Part shown: piece by piece, positions 1-8,368 of the stretch
How the letters are laid out: each line of letters starts with the position of its first letter
How positions within the stretch are numbered: position 1 is the first letter of the stretch
Assembly: GCA_002279825.1 (NCBI GenBank)
Contig: NCCV01000002.1
Span: 215,257-279,256 of the forward strand
From: Sphingomonadales bacterium 12-68-11
GTDB taxonomy: Bacteria > Pseudomonadota > Alphaproteobacteria > Sphingomonadales > Sphingomonadaceae
Direction: 5' to 3'
DNA: 64,000 nucleotides
The notes under the pieces: generated by a model
Seen by the model: the letters and a program-made list of their open reading frames with translations, nothing else
Databases searched by the model: none
Told to the model about the DNA's origin: nothing
Made by a program: the position numbers and the translations under genes

Positions 1-1358
1 TCGAGCGGACCAAACGCCCCGCCTGGCACCGCGCTGGCGACCGGGCTTTCCGCGCCGTTTGCGGCAATCGCGCTCACCCCGAACAGCCAGTCGTCGCCGC
101 GGTCGGGAGTGAGCACGACCACGATCGGGCCGTCGGCGGGCAAAGCCGCGCGCCCGGCCGAGGTTTCCCCGCCGCCCACGGTCAGGCGCCACTCCCACTC
201 GGCCTGATCGGTCCGGCGGCGATAGATTTCGTAGCGCACTGCGCCCGGCACCGGGCTCCAGCGTAGTAGCGTGTCAGTCCGCACCGCCGCCTCGATCGCA
301 ACCTCGGGTGGCGTCGGCGCGCGCGCCAGCGCTTCGGCGGCGCGCACATTGAGCCGCGTCACGCGCGCCAAATAGGGAAAATCCATCTCGTCGACGGTAT
401 CGCCGTATGTCACGCCGTCCTCGACCCGCAAGTCCTGGTGCTGGTGCTCGTAATCCTCGACCGCGACGCTGAAACGGATCGCCGGATAGCCCGCGTCAAG
501 AAACGGAATGTGGTCGCCGCCGCGGCCCATGCGGTCGGTGCGCCAGATCTGCCGCACTTCGAGACCGCCCGGATCGCTTTCCGCCAGTCGCGCGACGAAG
601 CGCGAGAGGTTGCGCGAGGGGCTGTCGTTCTCGCCACCGTTGCGGCGCACGTTGGCGCGCAAAGCCTCGCTGCCGTCGGCGCGCGGGCCTTCGGAGAACA
701 CCCGCACATGGCGGTCGTCGCAGTGCTTGTCGGAACCGCACGAGCCGCCGACGATGTCGTTGTTAAGCACCGCCTTGACGGTCCAGCCGTGGAGGCGGGC
801 ATAGTCGGCCAGCAGCTCGCCGCCGAGCAGGCCCTGCTCCTCGCCTGACAGCAGGGCATAGGCGATCGTGACCGGGTAGCGTTGCTGCGAGAGCACGCGC
901 GCCGCCTCAATCGTGAGCGCGCTGCCCGAGGCGTTGTCGTTGGCGCCGGGGGCGTCGGCGGCAGCGTTCATCACGTCGCTGACGCGGCTGTCGATGTGCC
1001 CCTGCACGATCACCACTTCGTTCGGGCGCTCCGTGCCGCGCTGGATGGCGACGACGTTCACGAGCCGCGTCGGCACCGGCACCCGGTCGGCGGTGACCAT
1101 TCGCTCGGGGCGGACGATCTCGAGGCAGCCGCCGCAGCTCTCGCTGGCAGCGCGAAACTGCGCTTCGCCCCAGCGCAGCGCCGCGCCGATGCCGCGCGCC
1201 GGATCGTCTTGGGATGACATGGTATGGCGCGTGCCGAAGCCGACGAGCGCCTCGACGTCAGCGCGCAGGCGCGCCTCGGAGACCTCGCCGGCCGGATCGG
1301 ACTGGGCAGCGGCGGGAATGGCGGCGAGCAGCGCCGCGAGTAGGAGAAAGTAGCGCAT
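1..1358 (-). CDS. Exported M28-family zinc peptidase (3' end cut by window edge)
   Basis: The frame is open from an ATG at 1358 to the window edge, giving about 452 residues without the C-terminus. A signal peptide (MRYFLLLAALLAAIPAAAQS) points to export. M28 metal-site motifs appear in order: QGHIDS (His ligand), APGANDNASG (bridging Asp), SGEEQG (catalytic and ligand Glu pair), LNNDIVGG (Asp ligand) and GGDHIPF (last His). After the catalytic part, a region with RWSPVPGAVRYEIYRR looks like a fibronectin type III-like beta domain. The family are co-catalytic zinc aminopeptidases or carboxypeptidases, so periplasmic peptide trimming is likely; the exact substrate cannot be read. Confidence 0.9.
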   Translation of the reverse strand, partial: MRYFLLLAALLAAIPAAAQSDPAGEVSEARLRADVEALVGFGTRHTMSSQDDPARGIGAALRWGEAQFRAASESCGGCLEIVRPERMVTADRVPVPTRLVNVVAIQRGTERPNEVVIVQGHIDSRVSDVMNAAADAPGANDNASGSALTIEAARVLSQQRYPVTIAYALLSGEEQGLLGGELLADYARLHGWTVKAVLNNDIVGGSCGSDKHCDDRHVRVFSEGPRADGSEALRANVRRNGGENDSPSRNLSRFVARLAESDPGGLEVRQIWRTDRMGRGGDHIPFLDAGYPAIRFSVAVEDYEHQHQDLRVEDGVTYGDTVDEMDFPYLARVTRLNVRAAEALARAPTPPEVAIEAAVRTDTLLRWSPVPGAVRYEIYRRRTDQAEWEWRLTVGGGETSAGRAALPADGPIVVVLTPDRGDDWLFGVSAIAANGAESPVASAVPGGAFGPL

Positions 1359-1427
1359 GCAACCGTCTTGGCCGAGTGCCCGGCCAAGGCAAGCGTCAAT
1401 CGAAGGCGCGGCGCTCGCGGCGCCCCC

Positions 1428-1913
1428 TCAGACGTAAGCGATGAGCCGGCCGAGGGTGCCGATCACGACCCACAGCAGGAGCGACAGGACCGCAAGGGCC
1501 CGCGCGCGCAATGGCAGGTCGGTGGCCCGCGCGGTGATCCGCGGCTGCCACCACATCCGGAACAGCACCACGTTGGCCAGCGCCGCCGCGATCAGCAGCA
1601 GCTTCCACTGAAAGATCGCCGAACGTGACAGCGTGGTCCCGTCGGCCGCGAACAGCGTCACGCCGGAGACGACCAGGACGGCAAGGCCGGCAACCGCAAC
1701 CGGCGTGAGCGCCTTGTTCAGCGCTGCCAGCGGCAGCGAGCGCCACAAACCCGCGATTCGCAGATCGACGATGCCTATCCCGCCGACCAGCATCGCCAGC
1801 CCGAATACGTGCAACACGTTGGCCGCCGGATAGACCCACGGCGTCGCGCTCGCCCATTGGCGGAGCCCTACAGCCTCGAGCCAGCCGGCGGCCGCAAGCA
1901 GCGCCGGTTCCAC
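1428..1913 (-). CDS. Four-helix integral membrane protein (DUF6644-like)
   Basis: The protein has 161 residues with about four hydrophobic helices and no signal peptide cleavage site. A histidine in the first helix region (NVLHVFGLAMLVGG) and the WKLLLIAAALANVVLF helix resemble the small bacterial DUF6644/DUF2214-type membrane proteins, but I assign this by appearance only. It lies 3 bp downstream of the DUF6152 gene on the same strand, so the two are probably co-transcribed. No catalytic motif is visible and the function is unknown. Confidence 0.72.
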   Translation of the reverse strand: MEPALLAAAGWLEAVGLRQWASATPWVYPAANVLHVFGLAMLVGGIGIVDLRIAGLWRSLPLAALNKALTPVAVAGLAVLVVSGVTLFAADGTTLSRSAIFQWKLLLIAAALANVVLFRMWWQPRITARATDLPLRARALAVLSLLLWVVIGTLGRLIAYV

Positions 1914-1916
1914 CGA

Positions 1917-2270
1917 TCAGCGCAGTTCGACGGTCTTGTCGCCGACCTTGATCCGTTCGATCCGCATCTCGGCCACGCCGTCGCGGCGGATATAGCCGGT
2001 CAGCGTGACCGGTTGGCCGCGGTTGATCTCACCCATTTCGAGCCCGCGCGCGGTCATCCGCGAGACGGGCGCGAGAACCACGTCCCATTCTCGCTGCCGC
2101 CAGGTAATCTTGGCGGTGCCGTGCGGGTTGCCCCACACCACTTCCTTGAGCGGGCCGGTGACGCTGACCGCTTCGGCCTCGTTGTAGGAACTCCACCCGT
2201 GGTGGGCGAGCGCAGCGGCCGGCAGCGAGGCGATAAGTCCGGCGGCGAAGAGTTTGGCGACAGGCGACAT
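1917..2270 (-). CDS. DUF6152 family exported protein
   Basis: The chosen ATG at 2270 gives 117 residues with a clean signal peptide ending ALAHHGWSSY; an in-frame upstream start would add 18 charged residues and is less likely. The family signature is a His-His pair right after cleavage, then V(T)GPLKEVVWGNPHG and a second strand VTLTGYIRRDG. These are small periplasmic beta proteins of unknown function, common in sphingomonads. A paralogue lies at 42198-42593. The gene pairs with the downstream membrane protein (3 bp gap), suggesting a shared envelope role. Confidence 0.82.
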   Translation of the reverse strand: MSPVAKLFAAGLIASLPAAALAHHGWSSYNEAEAVSVTGPLKEVVWGNPHGTAKITWRQREWDVVLAPVSRMTARGLEMGEINRGQPVTLTGYIRRDGVAEMRIERIKVGDKTVELR

Positions 2271-2360
2271 GTCGTAGTCCTTTCGATCGGTCCGTTCCCG
2301 CTCCCCGTCTCGATCATACAACATGCGTCGCCGCGATGCACCCCGGCAAAGCGGTGCCGG

Positions 2361-3902
2361 TCAGTAGGCGCGCGCGACCAGAATTCGCTCGACCGCCGGC
2401 TCACCGGTAAACAGGCAGGCGCCTTCGGCCGGCCCAGCCCCAAGCGGGACGTTGCGGAAGGTCAGCTTGAGCGCCTTGAGCCGCTCCACGACCGCATCGA
2501 GTGCGGCCCCCGTCGGGCGGGCCCACGGCACTTCGGCCCACCCGGGATAGCGCTTGTCCGCCGCGAAGAAGTCGGCGAGCGCCTCGAACGACGCGATACC
2601 CCGCTCGACGTTCGCTTCGCGCCGAGCATGCGCCTCGGCGTGGAGCCCCTGCTGGATCGATGCGAGCGTGATGGCGGCTTCGGCGACGAAGGACTCGCGC
2701 GGCATGAAAGCGAAATCCGGCTTGCCGGCTTCGGTCCACAGTCGGTCGCGTCGCAGCACCGCGACTTTGCCTTCAGTCATGTCGCGCGGACCGACTTCCA
2801 CGATCAGTGGCGCGCCCCTGCGCACCCAGTCCCAGCGCCTGGCGGCGGCCTTGCCCGGGCGGCTGTCGAGCAGCACGCGGATCGGTTCGCCCAGCGCGGT
2901 CTGCCCGGCCAGGCTGGCGCGCAGCGCCTCGCAATAGGCGAGCAGCGCGGCGTCGCCGTCGTCCTCGCGCAGCATCGGCAGGATCACGATCTGCTGCGGC
3001 GCGACGGCAGGCGGCACGCGCAGGCCGTCGTCGTCGCCGTGAGTCATGATCAGCGCGCCGACCATGCGCGTCGAGACACCCCAGCTGGTGGTATGCGCGA
3101 GCTGCTGCCCGCCTTCGCGATCCTGGTAGCGGATGCCGGCCGCCTCGGCGAAGCTGGTGCCGAGGTAGTGCGAAGTGCCGGCCTGGAGCGCCTTGCCGTC
3201 CTGCATCATCGCTTCGATCGACCAGGTTTCGGCCGCGCCGGGGAAGCGCTCGTTCTCGGGCTTCTCGCCGGCGATCACCGGCAGCGACAGGTCGTCCTCG
3301 GCAAAGGCGCGGTACATTTCGAGCGCGCGCATGGTCTCGGCCCTGGCGTCGTCGCGGGTGGCGTGGGCGGTATGGCCTTCCTGCCACAGGAACTCGCTGG
3401 TGCGCAGGAACATGCGCGTGCGCATTTCCCAGCGCACCACGTTGGCCCACTGGTTGAGCAGCAGCGGCAGGTCGCGCCACGATTGCACCCAGCGGCTCAT
3501 CGCATCGCCGATGATCGTCTCGGAGGTCGGGCGCACGATCAGCGGCTCTTCGAGCTTGGCCTCGGGATCGGGGATCAGCCCGCCCTTCCCGTCGGAGATC
3601 AGCCGGTGATGCGTGACCACCGCCATTTCCTTGGCAAACCCTTCGACGTGCGCGGCCTCGCGCACGAAGTTGCCGAGCGGGATGAACAGCGGGAAATAGG
3701 CGTTCTGCACCCCTGCGGCCTTGATCCGGGCATCGAGCAGCCGCTGCATCCGCTCCCAGATGCCATAGCCCCAGGGTTTGATGACCATGCACCCGCGCAC
3801 ACCCGATTCCTCGGCCATGTCGGCGGCAGCGACGACCTCCTGGTACCACTGGGCGAAATCGTCCTGCCGCTTGATCGACAGGGCATGGCGGATGGCGGAC
3901 AT
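2361..3902 (-). CDS. proS: Prolyl-tRNA synthetase, archaeal/eukaryotic-type (class II)
   Basis: This 513-residue enzyme charges tRNA-Pro with proline. Class II motif 2 is seen in RWEMRTRMFLRTSEFLWQEG and motif 3 in GALIMTHGDDDGLRVPP; TSETII and the anticodon-binding half follow. The length, the lack of the large editing insertion of E. coli-type ProRS, and the C-terminal FTGEPAVERILVARAY extension mark the shorter archaeal/eukaryotic form. The start at 3902 (MSAIRHALS) sits just before an intergenic hairpin repeat. tRNA-Pro genes for two of its substrates are at 33898 and 46104. Confidence 0.95.
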   Translation of the reverse strand: MSAIRHALSIKRQDDFAQWYQEVVAAADMAEESGVRGCMVIKPWGYGIWERMQRLLDARIKAAGVQNAYFPLFIPLGNFVREAAHVEGFAKEMAVVTHHRLISDGKGGLIPDPEAKLEEPLIVRPTSETIIGDAMSRWVQSWRDLPLLLNQWANVVRWEMRTRMFLRTSEFLWQEGHTAHATRDDARAETMRALEMYRAFAEDDLSLPVIAGEKPENERFPGAAETWSIEAMMQDGKALQAGTSHYLGTSFAEAAGIRYQDREGGQQLAHTTSWGVSTRMVGALIMTHGDDDGLRVPPAVAPQQIVILPMLREDDGDAALLAYCEALRASLAGQTALGEPIRVLLDSRPGKAAARRWDWVRRGAPLIVEVGPRDMTEGKVAVLRRDRLWTEAGKPDFAFMPRESFVAEAAITLASIQQGLHAEAHARREANVERGIASFEALADFFAADKRYPGWAEVPWARPTGAALDAVVERLKALKLTFRNVPLGAGPAEGACLFTGEPAVERILVARAY

Positions 3903-3938
3903 GCGAAAGCTACCTGAACTGTGACCACACGGCCCTAG

Positions 3939-4027
3939 CCGTTCGTGTCGAGCGAAGTCGAGACGCGTTAAGCGGCCGCGGCGGGTATCTCGACCACGCG
4001 CTTCGCGCTCCGCTCGATCCGAACGGA
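3939..4027. repeat. Dispersed hairpin repeat, family A (degenerate copy)
   Basis: A 26-bp unit beginning CCGTTCGTGTCGAGCGAAGT at 3939-3964 is identical to one arm of the perfect hairpin at 23888-23958. A diverged inverse arm (TCTCGACCACGC... to ...CCGAACGG) follows at about 3988-4025. It fills the gap between phaR and proS, consistent with a REP-like intergenic element that may form a hairpin in RNA. Confidence 0.8.
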
Positions 4028-4041
4028 GCTCGGTTCGAGGG

Positions 4042-4596
4042 CTACTCGCCCAGTTCGTCGAGCCGCTTCTGCATGGCCGCGAGCTGCTGGCGCAGCGCGT
4101 CGAGATCTTCCTTGGCGGCCGGCGCTGGGGTGGGCGCGGACGGCTTGGCGCCGGGGATGAACGCGCTGGCAGCGGCCTGGAACATCGCCATGTTGGTCTC
4201 GGCCAGCTTGGCAAAGGCCTCTGGCCCCATGCTGGTCTTCCAGGTTTCCTGGATTTTGAGCTGGTTGGTGCGGAAATTGTCCATCGTCGCTTCGAGGTAA
4301 TGCGGCATCAGCGCCTGGAGCGAATTGCCGTAGAGCGAGATGAGCTGGCGCAGGAAGCTGACCGGCAGCATCTGCTCGCCGTGAGTCTCTTCTTCGAGGA
4401 TGATCTGGGTCAGGATGGCGTGAGTGATATCGGCGCCGGTCTTGGCATCGAGAACCTGGAAATCGATGCCTTCGCGGGTCATCTTCGACAGATCGTCGAG
4501 CGTGATGTAGCCCGAGGAGCGGGTATTGTAGAGCCGCCGATTGGCGTACTTCTTGATGATGATCGTCTCGTCGCCCTTACTCTTGTCCGTCGCCAT
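4042..4596 (-). CDS. phaR: Polyhydroxyalkanoate synthesis repressor PhaR
   Basis: The product has 184 residues. The N-terminal PHB/PHA accumulation regulator DNA-binding domain is clear (IIIKKYANRRLYNTRSSGYI, then LDDLSKMTREG), followed by the accumulation-regulator repeat (ILTQIILEEETHGEQMLPVSFLRQLI) and an Ala/Pro-rich linker ending in a short coiled coil. PhaR family members bind PHA granules and repress phasin and their own genes. ATG 4596 was chosen over an upstream in-frame start because it begins exactly at the domain and leaves an 83-bp leader carrying a TGC-rich palindrome (4618-4669). No PHA synthase gene is in the window. Confidence 0.93.
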   Translation of the reverse strand: MATDKSKGDETIIIKKYANRRLYNTRSSGYITLDDLSKMTREGIDFQVLDAKTGADITHAILTQIILEEETHGEQMLPVSFLRQLISLYGNSLQALMPHYLEATMDNFRTNQLKIQETWKTSMGPEAFAKLAETNMAMFQAAASAFIPGAKPSAPTPAPAAKEDLDALRQQLAAMQKRLDELGE

Positions 4597-4617
4597 GCCC
4601 CCACGCTCCCTGCACGA

Positions 4618-4669
4618 TTGTTGCACCTTTGCTGCATACTTAGCATTCGCAGCATGTGCAGTGCAACAA
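4618..4669 (-). promoter_or_regulatory. Candidate PhaR operator in the phaR leader
   Basis: TTGTTGCAC at 4618-4626 is perfectly complementary to GTGCAACAA at 4661-4669. Inside it, GCTGC (4631-4635) and GCAGC (4649-4653) form a second inverted pair. PhaR proteins are known to bind TGC-rich sites and to autoregulate, so this is a plausible operator; the assignment is inference. Confidence 0.5.
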
Positions 4670-4679
4670 GTGCGAGACA

Positions 4680-5729
4680 TCAATCCGTGTGGAACCGCCG
4701 TCCAAGCAAGGTGAGCAATTCATACTGCGACAAGCCGGAGCTCGCTGCGGCTTCGGGCAAAGAATAGGGCAGGTCGAGCCAGTCGCCTTCGCGCAAGTCC
4801 GGCGCGGCGGAGGCGTCGACCACGATCATGTCCATCGACACCCGGCCCAGGACCGGCAGGACCGCATCCCCGCGGCGTAGTTCGCCTCGCCCTGTCCAAG
4901 CGCGCAAGTAACCGTCGGCATAGCCGAGCGACACGGTCGCGGCGCGTATCGGCTCGTCGGCGGTAAACAGCGCGTTGTACCCGACGCTGTCGCCGGGCAG
5001 GAGGTTGCGCAGTTGCAAAACGGCGGCTTGCGGGAAGGCGACTTGCGCGATCGTGCCTGACAGCTCCGAGCGGGGGATGCCGCCGTAGAGCGCCACGCCC
5101 GGGCGGGTCAGGTCGAAGGCATAATCGAGCCCAAGCGCGATGCCCGCGCTGTTGGCCAGGCTCCGGCGGCGCGCGGGAATCTCGCGCGCCACGCTGGCGA
5201 ACAGATCGAGTTGCTGGCGATTCTGCGCGGCGTTCTCGTCAGCCGAGGCGAGGTGCGACATCAGCGTGTCGATCTCGAGCCGGGCGATGTCCCCATCCCC
5301 CAGTTCGGCCACCGGCAGCCCGAGCCGGTTGATGCCGGTGTCGATCATCAGGTCGCACAAGCCCCCGCCGGCAGTCAGCCAAAGCCGCACCTGATGTAGG
5401 CTGTTGAGCACGGGCTTGACCCCGGTGGCCTTGGCGAAGGCCGCGTCTTCGGGGCTGATCGGCCCGTGCAGGACGGCGATCTCACTGGCAGGCGCGTGAT
5501 CGAGCAACGCTGGCACTTCGCTCCAGTGTGCGACGAAGAACCGCCGCGCCCCGGCCTCGCGCAGCACCGGGACCACGTTCGCCACGCCTATGCCGTAAGC
5601 ATTGGCCTTGACCGCCGCGCCGGCCTCCCCGCTGCCCGAGAGCCGGTCCAGCGCGCGCCAGTTGCTCGCGAGCGCCTGCGCGTCGATCCGCAGCCGCAGC
5701 GTCGGGGGCGGCAGGTCAGGCGGGTTCAT
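4680..5729 (-). CDS. alr: Alanine racemase
   Basis: This 349-residue PLP enzyme interconverts L- and D-alanine for peptidoglycan. The PLP lysine lies in AAVKANAYGIG near residue 40, the dimer-facing catalytic tyrosine in SVGYNALFTAD, and the second-domain signature in GRVSMDMIVVD. The length is normal for the family. Its start overlaps the end of the upstream MFS gene by 14 bp (5716-5729), so the two are translated from one transcript. A DadX-like catabolic role cannot be excluded because no other alr gene is visible here. Confidence 0.95.
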   Translation of the reverse strand: MNPPDLPPPTLRLRIDAQALASNWRALDRLSGSGEAGAAVKANAYGIGVANVVPVLREAGARRFFVAHWSEVPALLDHAPASEIAVLHGPISPEDAAFAKATGVKPVLNSLHQVRLWLTAGGGLCDLMIDTGINRLGLPVAELGDGDIARLEIDTLMSHLASADENAAQNRQQLDLFASVAREIPARRRSLANSAGIALGLDYAFDLTRPGVALYGGIPRSELSGTIAQVAFPQAAVLQLRNLLPGDSVGYNALFTADEPIRAATVSLGYADGYLRAWTGRGELRRGDAVLPVLGRVSMDMIVVDASAAPDLREGDWLDLPYSLPEAAASSGLSQYELLTLLGRRFHTD

Positions 5730-7350
5730 CGTTGAGATTGGCGGGCGGCGGTCCGTTCGGGAGGCCCCACCAGGCGGTCGCCAGCGCGACCACCAGCAAG
5801 ACCCAGGTGTACCACAGCCCGGCGAAGATATCGCCGGTGCGGGCGACGATATAGCCCGCGATCAGCGGCAGGAAGCCTCCGAAGTAGCCGGTGCCGATAT
5901 GGTAGGGGATCGACATCGAGCTGTAGCGGATGCGCGCCGGGAACATCTCCGACAGGAGCGCCGCCACCGGCCCGAAGGTCGCCCCCGACAGCGCCCCGAA
6001 CAGCACCAGCATCGCCACGATGCCGACCATGTTGAGTGCCGAGGGGATCTGCTTGTCGAGATCGTAGCCAAGGCCCGTGACCCATTCGCGGATGGCCGCC
6101 CGGCGCGCGTCGCGGTCGGACCAGGCGGCGGCATCGAGCGGCAGCGCGGTACCGCCTCCGGTGACCTTTAGCGCCCCGCCGTCCTGCACCTGGTAGCGGA
6201 TGCCGAGCGCGGTCAGGTCGTCGAGCAACTGCCCGCACTGCGTCGCCTGCCGCGATGCGAAGGGATCGTAGTCGCAGTCGGGCCCGGAAATCTCGATCGG
6301 GGTGGCGCGCGCGCTCGCCGCGAGGCTGGGGTTGGCGAGTTCGGCGATCCCCCAGAACAGCGGGAACAGCAGCACCAGGCTGGCCGCATAGCCCCATACG
6401 ATCGGCTTCTTGCGGCCCACCCGGTCGGACAGTCTCCCGAACCCGATAAAGAACGGCACGGCCAGCAGCGAAGCGCCGGCCACGAGCAGTTCGGCCGTCG
6501 TATCCTCGACCCGCATCGGCCCCTTGAGGAACGACAGCGTCGAAAACAGCGCGGTGTAGAAGATGATGGTCAGCCCGCACGCCACCCCGAACAACGCCAC
6601 GAAGATGCGCTTCTTGTTGCCGGGATAGGTGAAGCTCTCGGTGAACGGGTTGGGCGAAGTCTTGCCTTCGGCCTTCATCGCCTTGAACACCGGGCTTTCG
6701 GAGAGCTTGAGCCGCATCCACAGCGAGATCGCCAGCAGCACGATCGACAGCAGGAACGGCAGGCGCCAGCCCCAGACGGCGAAATCCTCGGGCGAGATCG
6801 CCAGCCGGCACGCCAGCACCACCGCCAGGCTCAGCACGAAGCCGCCGATCACGCTCGCCTGGATGAACCCGGTGTAGAACCCGCGCCGGCCGGGCGGCGA
6901 ATGTTCGGACACGTAGATCGCCGCGCCGCCGTATTCGCCGCCGAGCGCGAGACCCTGAAGGATGCGCAGGAAGATCACGATCAAGGGCGCTGCGAGGCCG
7001 ATCGTCTCATGGCTAGGAATGAATCCGACAGCGGCCGTGGCGGCGCCCATCAGCGTCACCGTAACGAGAAACGTGTACTTGCGCCCGAGCCGGTCGCCGA
7101 GAAACCCGAACAGCACCGCGCCCAAGGGGCGAAACCCGAAGCCGATAGCGAAACCTGCCCAGGTCAGCAGCAGCGACAGCGTGGCGTTATCGGTCGGGAA
7201 GAACGCCGCCGCGATCATCGGCGCGAGCGTGCCGTAGACGAAGAAATCGTACCATTCGAACAGGGTGCCGGCCGAGGACGCGGAAATGACCAGCCGCATC
7301 TCCTTGTTGCTCGGCTGATGCGCCGGTGCCGGCTCTGCCACGCTTGCCAT
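5716..7350 (-). CDS. MFS metabolite:H+ symporter (MHS family) with periplasmic insertion
   Basis: The 544-residue protein has twelve predicted helices. The MHS subfamily loop motif GFLGDRLGRKYTF is near residues 82-94, its second-half equivalent GRLSDRVGRKKP near 305-315, and FEWYDFFVYGTLAP near 31-44 is typical of ProP/citrate-type symporters. About 100 soluble residues (roughly 339-440) with two cysteines (C359, C372) are inserted between late helices, longer than in classic ProP. The substrate is unknown, probably an organic acid or osmolyte. ATG 7350 was preferred over an upstream frame extension. Overlap with alr suggests co-expression. Confidence 0.88.
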   Translation of the reverse strand: MASVAEPAPAHQPSNKEMRLVISASSAGTLFEWYDFFVYGTLAPMIAAAFFPTDNATLSLLLTWAGFAIGFGFRPLGAVLFGFLGDRLGRKYTFLVTVTLMGAATAAVGFIPSHETIGLAAPLIVIFLRILQGLALGGEYGGAAIYVSEHSPPGRRGFYTGFIQASVIGGFVLSLAVVLACRLAISPEDFAVWGWRLPFLLSIVLLAISLWMRLKLSESPVFKAMKAEGKTSPNPFTESFTYPGNKKRIFVALFGVACGLTIIFYTALFSTLSFLKGPMRVEDTTAELLVAGASLLAVPFFIGFGRLSDRVGRKKPIVWGYAASLVLLFPLFWGIAELANPSLAASARATPIEISGPDCDYDPFASRQATQCGQLLDDLTALGIRYQVQDGGALKVTGGGTALPLDAAAWSDRDARRAAIREWVTGLGYDLDKQIPSALNMVGIVAMLVLFGALSGATFGPVAALLSEMFPARIRYSSMSIPYHIGTGYFGGFLPLIAGYIVARTGDIFAGLWYTWVLLVVALATAWWGLPNGPPPANLNDEPA

Positions 7351-7382
7351 CGGATCCCCTTCCCTCGCCCGCGCGGGCAGGG

Positions 7383-7817
7383 TTAGCGCGCGTCCGCCGG
7401 GCTGGAAAGGGCGGCCACCGCTCCCTTCCACGGCAACAGCAAGGCCCCGTGCCGGCCCGGGAAGTCGCGCGCCGCGGCGACCAGCGCGAGATCGGGCCAG
7501 TCGGGCGCCGGGCCCTGTTCTTCGAGCCAGGCTTCGAGCCGGGCAAGTGCCAGCCCGATCTGCGCGGCATCGCGCCCTGCGGCATGGCGCGCGAATATTG
7601 CCGCCGCGGCCTGCCCGACTGCGCAGGCGCGCACGCGGAGCCCCAAGCGCGCGATGCGTTCATCGGCGCCAAGCACCAGATCGATCGCCAGCGTGCTGCC
7701 GCAGGCCGGCGAGCGCACTTCGGCGCGCCGCGCAGGCGAATCGAGCGGCGGCCAATCGGCCAGCTCGACCGCCAGCGCCAGCATTGCGGGGGTGTAGAGG
7801 CGCTCGGCAGCGCTCAC
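7383..7817 (-). CDS. IscU/NifU-N-like scaffold protein, ligand-degenerate
   Basis: The 144-residue protein matches the NifU N-terminal/SufU fold. Two of three cluster-ligand cysteines are present, in SPACGSTL and RACAVGQA. The Asp usually following the first Cys-Gly is Ser, and the third Cys expected before the conserved LPWK is replaced (RHGALLLPWKGAV). It starts at a GTG overlapping the cvpA stop by 4 bp, so translation is coupled. Canonical members assemble [2Fe-2S] clusters; with these losses it may bind metal differently or have lost scaffold activity. Confidence 0.75.
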   Translation of the reverse strand: MSAAERLYTPAMLALAVELADWPPLDSPARRAEVRSPACGSTLAIDLVLGADERIARLGLRVRACAVGQAAAAIFARHAAGRDAAQIGLALARLEAWLEEQGPAPDWPDLALVAAARDFPGRHGALLLPWKGAVAALSSPADAR

Positions 7818-8359
7818 CGGTTTGCCTCGCCGCCGTTGACGCCGGACGCGGCTTCGTCCTCGCGCAACCGCTCGCGGCGCTCGTCGATGAGCTGGACCAT
7901 CGCCTCGGCGCTGGCGTTCACGAACGGATAGGTGCGCGCGGTGACCAGCCAGGCGGGCCGGCCGCTCGGGCCCCAGATGGTATCGTAGCCGAGCACCAGC
8001 ACCGAAAAGGCCATGACCGTGATGATTACGCCCTTGACCGCGCCGAACCCGAATCCGAGCACCCGGTCGATCGGCCCGAGCAGCGACTTGCGGCTGGTCT
8101 GCCCGGCCCAGCGGGCGATCATCCGGATCGCGAGGTAAGGCACCAGCAGCAGGAGCAGGAACGCCAGCACCGCCGCGCCCGAACCGGTCCCGACATAGTC
8201 GAACAGCAGCGCGGTGAGATCGGTATGGAGCAGACGGATCGCCAGGATCGCCACGATCCAGGCCGCGAGCGAGAGCACTTCCTGCACGAAGCCGCGCATG
8301 AAACCGCCCACCGCGGCGACACCCACCACCAGCAGGACAACGATGTCGAACCCCGTCAT
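7814..8359 (-). CDS. cvpA: CvpA family membrane protein
   Basis: The 181-residue protein has four transmembrane helices. It carries the family N-terminus (FDIVVLLVVGVAAVGGFMRGFVQEVLSL), a middle loop GPIDRVLGFGFGAVKG, and a charged cytoplasmic tail. In E. coli CvpA is needed for colicin V production and envelope stress resistance; the biochemical activity is unknown. It sits 9 bp downstream of radA and overlaps the next gene by 4 bp, forming radA-cvpA-iscU-like. Confidence 0.9.
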   Translation of the reverse strand: MTGFDIVVLLVVGVAAVGGFMRGFVQEVLSLAAWIVAILAIRLLHTDLTALLFDYVGTGSGAAVLAFLLLLLVPYLAIRMIARWAGQTSRKSLLGPIDRVLGFGFGAVKGVIITVMAFSVLVLGYDTIWGPSGRPAWLVTARTYPFVNASAEAMVQLIDERRERLREDEAASGVNGGEANR

Positions 8360-8368
8360 GCGCTCAAG

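Noticed and set aside
1809..3917. About 700-codon open frame on the plus strand opposite proS
   Set aside because: It is a codon-phase shadow of proS with unnatural composition (Arg, His, Asp and Gly runs) and no recognisable motif.
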